This document shows, one piece after another, positions 1-4,790 of a stretch of DNA of 6,049 nucleotides. Each line of letters opens with the position of its first letter. Positions within the stretch are counted from its first letter, which is position 1. The notes beneath the pieces were generated by a model. That model was not told the DNA's origin. It saw only the letters and a list, made by a program, of their open reading frames with translations, and made no database searches. The position numbers were made by a program, and so were the translations under genes. The DNA comes from Lachnospiraceae bacterium (GTDB lineage Bacteria > Bacillota > Clostridia > Lachnospirales > Lachnospiraceae): contig JAFSWJ010000302.1 in NCBI GenBank assembly GCA_017444545.1, positions 1 through 6,049 of the forward strand. Reading direction: 5' to 3'.

Positions 1-32
1 ATGAAGATTTTCATCCTGAGACTCAGCTTCAT
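1..32 (-). CDS. Possible 5' start of a further downstream gene, truncated by the left edge
   Basis: Beyond the stop of the glycosyltransferase gene, the minus strand has an ATG at 32-30 followed by an open frame to the edge that begins MKLSLRMKIF. A GGGCGG run at 46-41, 8 nt upstream, is a poor Shine-Dalgarno match. A second in-frame ATG lies at 14-12 without a ribosome site. Another minus-strand frame through the same bases is also open, with no good start. A better ribosome-site-like AAAGGAA, overlapping the preceding stop, is 23 nt from this ATG, too far to serve it. With about ten residues visible no family can be named. The absence of a terminator after the preceding gene makes continuation of the operon plausible. 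Confidence 0.2.
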   Translation of the reverse strand, partial: MKLSLRMKIF

Positions 33-59
33 AATAAATACCGCCCGAAAAACGTTCCT

Positions 60-806
60 TTACCTTTTCTTTACCCTTGTATACCACAGAAACTGCGTAT
101 TCGTAACAAGATATCTCTTAAAGAGCCTTTTCGGATCCGAAAGCAGCCGGAAAAACCATTCCAGCCCGAGTCTTTGCATCCACAAAGGCGCCCTCTTTTT
201 TGTACCCGCGTGAAAAGCAAAGCCTGCTCCCACTCCCAGCATCAGGGCATTTACCCTTTTCTTTGCATCATACATGAAAAGCTCCTGTTTCGGAGCGCCC
301 AGACCTATCCATACCATATCAGCACCCGAGGCATTGATCATTTCAATATCCTGGTCCGTCTCTTCCTTTGTAAGTTTCCTGAAGGGCGGTGAATACATGC
401 CCCTGATATCCATGCCCGGATAGTCTTTTTTGAGGTTTTCCATAAGCCTGTCAAGGGTCTCCTGTGATGATCCGTAAAAAAAATGGCTTACGGAACCGTC
501 CCTGCTCCTTTCAAAGATCTCCTTCATAAAATCCGGTCCGGCTATACGCGAAGCTTCCTTAAAGCCTTTTTTTTGCTGCTCGGCCGCCACCGGCTTTCCG
601 TCGGCAAAAACAATGGCAGCCCCTTCAAGAGCCTTTCTGTAATTCCCGTTTTTGTATGCCATGACGGTAGTATGTACATTTGAAAAGCAGACATAACTGC
701 CCTTCAGATTATTTCTTTCATCCGTAATATATTGTGCGGCCTCTTCAAGCCTGCCCGTATTTATTTTAATCCCGAGCACCGGGCATTTTTTCTTTGGATC
801 AAACAT
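60..806 (-). CDS. WecG/TagA/CpsF family glycosyltransferase (GT26)
   Basis: This 248-residue protein matches the full usual length of the family, whose members transfer a sugar such as N-acetylmannosamine, N-acetylmannosaminuronic acid or glucose from a UDP donor to a lipid-linked acceptor at the cytoplasmic face of the membrane. Visible family signatures are the NVHTT motif (44-48, conserved Thr at 46/47), ADG at 68-70 with the proposed catalytic Asp69, GLGAPKQE (168-175) with Gln174, and the C-terminal segment APLWMQRLGLEWFFRL (206-221). That segment is followed by a basic stretch (DPKRLFKRY) that in TagA helps membrane association and completes the active site. There is no signal peptide or clear transmembrane helix. 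I chose the ATG at 806 because AGGAAG (820-815) sits 8 nt upstream; a GTG at 815 would overlap that site. The start overlaps the end of the preceding gene by 8 nt, suggesting translational coupling. Sugar and acceptor cannot be read from the sequence; teichoic acid-like or capsular polysaccharide synthesis are the options. Family assignment is secure. Confidence 0.93.
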   Translation of the reverse strand: MFDPKKKCPVLGIKINTGRLEEAAQYITDERNNLKGSYVCFSNVHTTVMAYKNGNYRKALEGAAIVFADGKPVAAEQQKKGFKEASRIAGPDFMKEIFERSRDGSVSHFFYGSSQETLDRLMENLKKDYPGMDIRGMYSPPFRKLTKEETDQDIEMINASGADMVWIGLGAPKQELFMYDAKKRVNALMLGVGAGFAFHAGTKKRAPLWMQRLGLEWFFRLLSDPKRLFKRYLVTNTQFLWYTRVKKR

Positions 807-2214
807 TGTCAACACTTCCTGTTGCTATGATATCCGAACCGGTATCTGCGATGTTTTTCACGATGATATCCCCGGTTCTTTTCGGTGCGGCAACCTCCAC
901 ATCCGTCAACGCCCTGATGCACTCAAGCAGTTTCTCCTTCGGGATGTCCGCGGAGGTTTTTACTGGAAGAGCCTTCGTCGTCCCGTTCTTTACCCTGACA
1001 GTGGTAGTGAGAGTCCTCATGGGTGCCGTAAACTCCGAAACGGCATAGGCCTCGCCCCTGGGACAGAGGTTTCCCGTAACCTTCAGTGTTCCGTCTGTCC
1101 CCTTTTCGACAGACAAAAGGCAGCCGTTGGGACATCTTACACATGTCATCTTGTCCTCATCCACTCCCGGAACGTATACGTTTTTTTCCGCGCTTTCAAC
1201 CAGCCCCTTTGCTCCCTTTGATACCTTTCCGTATAATACAAACGAGGCAGCGTTTTCTCCCGCATTTACGGCTTCCTCAGTCACATGATCGACTATATCA
1301 TGCACATGCAGGACGTTCCCGCAGGCAAACACTCCGCTGCTGTCTATCTGAAGATCATCTCCCACCAGGGGAGCGTTTGTCCTTTCATCAAGCTTTGCTC
1401 CCATCTTCAGGGTTATCTCGTTTTCCGGTATGAGACCGACGGAATAAAGCACGGTATCGCATTCCACGTATTCCTCACTTCCCTCTACCGGTCTGAGATC
1501 ATCATCAACGCGGCTTACGACCACTCCCTCAACTCTCTTCCCGCCCCGGATATCCGTGACAGTATGGGACAGTCTCAGTGGTATGCCGAAATCCTGCAGA
1601 CACTGGACAATATTCCTTTTGAGACCTCCCGAATGGGGCATGATCTCAACCACCATCTTTACCTTTGCCCCCTCCAGGGTCATGCGTCGCGCCATGATGA
1701 GACCTATATCACCGGAGCCCACTATGACCACCTGCCTGCCCGGCATTTTCCCGTTTATATTCACAAAAAGCTGTGCTGTTCCGGCGCTGTAGATGCCTGC
1801 TCCGCGAAAACCCGGAGTGTTCATGGATCCTCTGGCTCTTTCCCTGCAGCCCATGGAAAGGATGACAGCCTTTGCATTGACCTTTATGATCCCTTCGGTA
1901 CGGTTCATGGCAGTGACCGTTTTGCTCCCGTCATCGTTAAGCTTCAGATCGGTGACCATGGTGTCAAGCATATAGTCCACGCCGTCCTCCCTGATCTTTT
2001 TGATATACCTGTCCGCATATTCGGGTCCCGTCAGTTCCTCTTTGAAGGTGTGCAGACCGAAGCCGTTGTGTATGCACTGGTTCAATATCCCTCCGAGCCT
2101 GAAGTCTCTTTCAAGTATCAGTATATTTTTCACGCCGGCCTTTTTTGCGCTGTCTGCGGCCGCCAGTCCTGCCGGACCTCCTCCGATGACCGCTATATCC
2201 ACATCATATGTCAT
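799..2214 (-). CDS. FAD/NAD-dependent oxidoreductase fused to a C-terminal DUF1667 domain
   Basis: This 471-residue flavoprotein has the two-dinucleotide-binding-domain fold of the pyridine nucleotide-disulfide oxidoreductase superfamily. The FAD fingerprint GGGPAG is at 11-16 with Glu35 ending the second strand. The NAD fingerprint GSGDIG is at 166-171 with Glu190 ending the matching strand, which favours NADH over NADPH. A second FAD-contact motif is VFACGN (295-300). The GGILNQCIHNGFG block (41-53) is typical of the subfamily found next to GlpA-like dehydrogenases. The CxxC redox pair of thioredoxin reductases is absent, so disulfide reduction is unlikely. From about residue 346 the protein continues into a DUF1667 domain with Cys358, Cys361, Cys365 and Cys384, a probable metal or Fe-S site; in many genomes this domain is a separate small protein. 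The start overlaps the upstream dehydrogenase gene by 11 nt, and the two probably form one complex in which this subunit exchanges electrons with NAD(H). That role is inferred from family and context; the partner acceptor is unknown. Confidence 0.9.
   Translation of the reverse strand: MTYDVDIAVIGGGPAGLAAADSAKKAGVKNILILERDFRLGGILNQCIHNGFGLHTFKEELTGPEYADRYIKKIREDGVDYMLDTMVTDLKLNDDGSKTVTAMNRTEGIIKVNAKAVILSMGCRERARGSMNTPGFRGAGIYSAGTAQLFVNINGKMPGRQVVIVGSGDIGLIMARRMTLEGAKVKMVVEIMPHSGGLKRNIVQCLQDFGIPLRLSHTVTDIRGGKRVEGVVVSRVDDDLRPVEGSEEYVECDTVLYSVGLIPENEITLKMGAKLDERTNAPLVGDDLQIDSSGVFACGNVLHVHDIVDHVTEEAVNAGENAASFVLYGKVSKGAKGLVESAEKNVYVPGVDEDKMTCVRCPNGCLLSVEKGTDGTLKVTGNLCPRGEAYAVSEFTAPMRTLTTTVRVKNGTTKALPVKTSADIPKEKLLECIRALTDVEVAAPKRTGDIIVKNIADTGSDIIATGSVDNV
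815..820 (-). promoter_or_regulatory. Ribosome binding site fixing the glycosyltransferase start
   Basis: AGGAAG on the minus strand lies 8 nt before the ATG at 806. It is inside the last codons of the preceding oxidoreductase gene, whose TGA is at 801-799. Its position favours the ATG at 806 over the in-frame GTG at 815 and TTG at 812, which are too close to it. Confidence 0.6.
847..1179 (-). other. DUF1667 domain region of the fused oxidoreductase
   Basis: Residues about 346-456 of the oxidoreductase form this domain. It begins with MTCVRCPNGC (356-365) and contains a fourth cysteine in NLCPRG (382-387), giving a CxxCxxxC...C pattern suited to binding a metal or an Fe-S cluster. The rest has the short beta-rich segments and TLTTTVRV and LPVKTS motifs usual for the family. 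Its function has not been defined to my knowledge; it co-occurs with GlpA-like and NADH-type flavoproteins, so a role in electron transfer is inferred. Confidence 0.8.
1149..1158 (-). promoter_or_regulatory. Possible internal ribosome binding site before the DUF1667 domain
   Basis: GAGG at 1158-1155 is followed by 5 nt and an in-frame ATG at 1149-1147 (Met356 of the fusion). Initiation here would give a 116-residue protein beginning MTCVRCPNGC, close to the form DUF1667 takes when encoded separately. The same bases encode an acidic linker (Asp-Glu-Asp-Lys), so the match may be chance or a remnant of an ancestral gene boundary. Confidence 0.3.
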
Positions 2215-3640
2215 GCTTTGCTATCCCTTTCAGTATTTCCGAACCTTTTCCGGATTTTGTTATCTCCTCTTCACTGATACCAAGCTCCCTTGAAAGGATC
2301 TGGGCAACCTTCGGAGAACAGAATCCCGCCTGGCATCTGCCCATTCCGGCTCTGACCCTTCTTTTCACCCCGTCAAGGGTTCTGGCGCCAAGAGGTCTTT
2401 TGATGGCATCAATGATCTCACCCTCGGTCACAAGCTCGCAGCGGCAGATCACATTTGCAAATGCCGGATTTTCCTTTATCAGTCTCTGCCGGGTCTTCTC
2501 GTCGGCATTTGCCATGGAAGGAGTCCCCTTTCTCGTTTCGGCAAAATCCTTTCTGTCAGGTCTTTGATCAAGTTCATTCACAAGCCCTGCAACATGCACT
2601 CCTATGGCAGGTGCTGCGGAAAGCCCCGGAGATTCTATGCCCGATACATCTATGAACCCGGGCACATTCCTGTCTTCTCCTATGATGAAATCTCCTCCCT
2701 TTTCCCGTGCCCTCAGACCCGCAAAGGATGTTATGACCTTTCTGCCGGGCAGACTGTTCACGGAGAGGCTGCCTTTTTGAAGGACAGTCTCCAATCCCAC
2801 AGCCGTAGTATTTGTTGCTTCCCTGTCATCAACGGCTTCGGCAGTAGGACCGGCCATCAGATTTCCGTGTACGGTGGGTGTCACGAGAACTCCCTTTCCC
2901 ATGGCTGTGGGAAGCGAAAACAGCGTATGCTTTATGACAGATCCAACCGTCCTGTCAAAGAGACAATACTGTCCCCTGACGGGCCGGATCGCTATCTTTT
3001 GCGGACAGACCATATTGTGTATCACATCAGCATATACCCCTGCTGCGTTTATGACGTATCTTGAGGAATATTCCTCTCCTCCTGCAAAGACCCGGAATGC
3101 TCCGTCCTCTTTTCTGATATCCGTAACCTCTGTGTCAAAACGGAATTCCACTCCGTTTACTGCCGCGTTTTCCGCAAGTGCTATGGTAAGCAGGAAGGGA
3201 CAGACAAGGGCGCCTGTCGGTACATAGAGTGCCTTTCGGACTGAATCATTTACGTTGGGCTCAAGCTCATGAAGCCTGTCCCGGTCTATGATCTCAAGCC
3301 CCTTCACACCGTTTTTCAGTCCTCTTTGAAACAGTGCATCAAGGGTCTCCTCATCCGCACCATCGGGCAGGAGCACCAGAGAACCGTTCCTTTTGTAGGG
3401 AAAATCAAGAGTCTTTGAAAGCTCCTCCATCATGAGACTGCCTTTAACATTAAAGAAAGCTTTTTTTGTGCCCGGCATAGCATCGTACCCGCCGTGCACT
3501 ATGCCTGAATTTGCCTTTGACGTTCCCTCGCAGACATCGGAATTCTTTTCAAGCACCAGAACGGATCTGTCTTTTCTTGACAGTTCCCTTGCTATGGCTG
3601 CCCCGACGACACCTGCTCCTATTATTATCACATCTGTCAT
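2204..3640 (-). CDS. GlpA/LhgO-like FAD-dependent dehydrogenase with C-terminal [2Fe-2S] BFD-like domain
   Basis: This 478-residue protein belongs to the DAO family of FAD-dependent oxidoreductases. It starts with the FAD Rossmann motif GAGVVG (8-13), Glu31 ends the ribose-binding strand, and YVINAAG (195-201) is the second conserved FAD contact. GTSKANSGIVHGGYD (39-53) is the flavin-proximal block; its NSGIVHGG form recalls L-2-hydroxyglutarate oxidases as much as classical glycerol-3-phosphate dehydrogenases. The C-terminal BFD-like domain (about 396-448) has Cys399, Cys401, Cys436 and Cys441 in a CxC...CxxxxC pattern expected to bind a [2Fe-2S] cluster, as in anaerobic GlpA and its relatives. 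No signal peptide or membrane helix is seen, so it is probably cytoplasmic or peripheral. I chose the ATG at 3640 because GGGAAGG lies 7 nt upstream and the glycine motif then sits at the usual depth; an upstream ATG at 3667 would overlap the amidase gene and adds a non-conserved extension. It is coupled to the next flavoprotein gene by an 11-nt overlap. Common annotation is glycerol-3-phosphate dehydrogenase, but the substrate is unproven. Confidence 0.9.
   Translation of the reverse strand: MTDVIIIGAGVVGAAIARELSRKDRSVLVLEKNSDVCEGTSKANSGIVHGGYDAMPGTKKAFFNVKGSLMMEELSKTLDFPYKRNGSLVLLPDGADEETLDALFQRGLKNGVKGLEIIDRDRLHELEPNVNDSVRKALYVPTGALVCPFLLTIALAENAAVNGVEFRFDTEVTDIRKEDGAFRVFAGGEEYSSRYVINAAGVYADVIHNMVCPQKIAIRPVRGQYCLFDRTVGSVIKHTLFSLPTAMGKGVLVTPTVHGNLMAGPTAEAVDDREATNTTAVGLETVLQKGSLSVNSLPGRKVITSFAGLRAREKGGDFIIGEDRNVPGFIDVSGIESPGLSAAPAIGVHVAGLVNELDQRPDRKDFAETRKGTPSMANADEKTRQRLIKENPAFANVICRCELVTEGEIIDAIKRPLGARTLDGVKRRVRAGMGRCQAGFCSPKVAQILSRELGISEEEITKSGKGSEILKGIAKHDI
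2297..2455 (-). other. BFD-like [2Fe-2S] domain of the DAO-type dehydrogenase
   Basis: Residues about 396-448 carry ICRCELVTEGEI and GMGRCQAGFC, the two cysteine pairs of a BFD-like [2Fe-2S] domain. All four cysteines (399, 401, 436, 441) are present, so cluster binding should be intact. The domain would carry electrons away from the FAD towards a partner, most likely the flavoprotein encoded immediately downstream. Confidence 0.85.
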
Positions 3641-3644
3641 ATCT

Positions 3645-4751
3645 TTACCTTCCCGCAAAAAAAGCATCTATTCCGTCTGCCATGCCCTCTGCTGCTGCCT
3701 GCTGAAAATTCTCTGTCTGCATCAGGGCATCATCTGAAGGATTTGTCATAAACCCCATCTCGATTATCGTCACAGGGACCTGGGACCAGTTCAGTCCGGT
3801 CATACCGTCATTTATCTGCATACCTCTGTTTCTCATGCCGGTCTTTGCGCAATATGAATTTATCACGTTTTTGGCAAGTGACTGGCTTGATGAGGAGATA
3901 TTTGCGCAGTAAGGGTTTGAGGCTGAAGGAGCAAGGGTTGAGGCTCCCGTGGCTGACGCGCTCTGGGCACCGTCAGCGTGTATCCTGATAAAGGCACCGG
4001 CGCCTGCATTGTTTGCCACCTGTGCCCTTTCCACGTTGCTGATATCAACATCATGGGAGGATCTGCACATGATGACAGTATATCCCCTCTGCTGAAGCAC
4101 GCTCTGAAGCTTTAAGGCAACAGCCAGGGTCAGCTGGTATTCCGGCACTCCGGTTGTGGTACCTGAAGTACCGCTGGTGACCTTCATCTTTGTCTGGGAC
4201 GCACCGGGTCCGATGGGCTCCTTTGCGGAATTCTGCTTTCTTTGATGACCTGCATCTATGCAGACCACTCTGCCGCCCCCGGATGCGGGAGCGGGAGATT
4301 CCTGAGGTTTTTCCGGTTCTTCGGAAGACTCATCCCCTTTTACGTTTTCCTCCTCTTTTGCATCCTCTGTTTCATCCTCTTTTGCAGCGTCCTCTTCCTT
4401 TGATTCCTCTTCTTTGTCATCCTCTCCGGTATCCAAAGACTCAGCTGCACTTTGCTCCGTACTTTCCTGCATTGAAGAGGATGCGGTCAATCTTGCCTCT
4501 TTTACGAGCTCTCCTATATCCTCCTCAAGAAAGACCGCCTGTCCGGCTCCGGCTCTCTTCAGGACCGTATAGCTTTCAACCGTCACATCGGGAACGGCTT
4601 GCTCCTCAGTGGCAGGCGCCGGTGCTTCTTTCGTTGTATCAAGATATATTATGTTTTCTTCTTCCTTTTCCGGCACATCCGCCTGCCTGCCGCATCCAAA
4701 AAGCAGGATAAGGAGGGCAAATGCTGCCAGCATCATCAGTTTTTTCTTCAT
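3645..4751 (-). CDS. Lipoprotein N-acetylmuramoyl-L-alanine amidase (Amidase_3)
   Basis: This 368-residue secreted enzyme should cut the amide bond between N-acetylmuramic acid and L-alanine in peptidoglycan. A lipoprotein signal peptide is clear: MKKK, a hydrophobic stretch (5-18), then the lipobox LFGC with Cys20 as the lipidated residue, so it would be anchored to the outer face of the membrane. Residues about 21-155 form a non-catalytic arm, including a very acidic Glu/Asp/Lys/Ser segment (109-150). The catalytic Amidase_3 domain starts at VVCIDAGHQ (162-170). Zinc ligands His169, Glu204 and His258 (IRIHAD) and catalytic Glu331 (IIEMGFMTN) are all present, so it should be active. No SH3 or other recognised wall-binding repeat is seen. 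The ATG at 4751 gives a proper signal peptide; GGTGA immediately upstream and AAGAG further off are weak ribosome sites. It follows addA by 39 nt and precedes the flavoprotein gene by 4 nt. A role in cell separation, wall turnover or sporulation cannot be told from sequence. Confidence 0.94.
   Translation of the reverse strand: MKKKLMMLAAFALLILLFGCGRQADVPEKEEENIIYLDTTKEAPAPATEEQAVPDVTVESYTVLKRAGAGQAVFLEEDIGELVKEARLTASSSMQESTEQSAAESLDTGEDDKEEESKEEDAAKEDETEDAKEEENVKGDESSEEPEKPQESPAPASGGGRVVCIDAGHQRKQNSAKEPIGPGASQTKMKVTSGTSGTTTGVPEYQLTLAVALKLQSVLQQRGYTVIMCRSSHDVDISNVERAQVANNAGAGAFIRIHADGAQSASATGASTLAPSASNPYCANISSSSQSLAKNVINSYCAKTGMRNRGMQINDGMTGLNWSQVPVTIIEMGFMTNPSDDALMQTENFQQAAAEGMADGIDAFFAGR
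3648..3654 (-). promoter_or_regulatory. Ribosome binding site fixing the DAO-type dehydrogenase start
   Basis: GGGAAGG lies 7 nt before the ATG at 3640. It falls in the last sense codons of the amidase gene, directly before that gene's TAA at 3647-3645. It decides the start against the ATG at 3667 and suggests that translation of the two genes is coupled. Confidence 0.75.
4302..4427 (-). repeat. Low-complexity acidic linker coding region in the amidase gene
   Basis: Residues 109-150 of the amidase are almost entirely Glu, Asp, Lys, Ser and Ala, with runs such as EEESKEED and AKEEEN, ending in a Pro/Ser-rich hinge (PEKPQESPAPASGGG). The DNA is correspondingly a run of imperfect short repeats, pyrimidine-rich on the plus strand (tcctctt-like units). 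It is expected to be a disordered spacer between lipid anchor and catalytic domain, and to vary in length between strains. Confidence 0.7.
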
Positions 4752-4790
4752 TTCACCGTTAACTCTTTTCCGAAATATTCCTTCGCAGAC
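4752..4790 (-). other. 39-nt gap between addA and the amidase gene
   Basis: This is the largest fully visible gap between supported genes. I see no hairpin with a T-run and no convincing pair of -35 and -10 boxes; GTTAAC and an A-rich AAAAGAG stretch precede the amidase start. Its size suits an intra-operon junction, though a weak promoter inside the end of addA cannot be excluded. Confidence 0.4.

Noticed and set aside
1..32. Inverted repeat (ATGAAG at 1-6 with CTTCAT at 27-32, and the near-palindrome CTGAGACTCAG between them) as a terminator
   Set aside because: The arms are interrupted by unpaired bases and there is no T-run on the transcribed strand after the stem, so it does not look like a rho-independent terminator. 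It may lie inside the start of another gene.
1285..2277. A 330-codon open frame on the plus strand
   Set aside because: It lies almost wholly opposite the FAD/NAD oxidoreductase gene, whose minus-strand product has clear FAD, NAD and cysteine motifs. The plus-strand translation is rich in His, Cys and Pro with no recognisable domain, as expected of an antisense shadow.
3665..3667. Upstream ATG as the start of the DAO-type dehydrogenase
   Set aside because: It would add nine residues before the FAD motif and overlap the amidase gene by 23 nt, while a strong ribosome site lies ideally before the ATG at 3640.
4302..4440. Short repeated tcctctt-like units as a CRISPR or regulatory repeat array
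   Set aside because: The units are irregular, with no spacers of constant length, and are explained by Glu/Asp/Lys codons of the amidase linker on the minus strand.
4190..4711. A 173-codon plus-strand frame rich in Pro, Leu and Arg
   Set aside because: The composition mirrors the acidic linker and signal-peptide region of the amidase on the other strand; there is no independent coding evidence.
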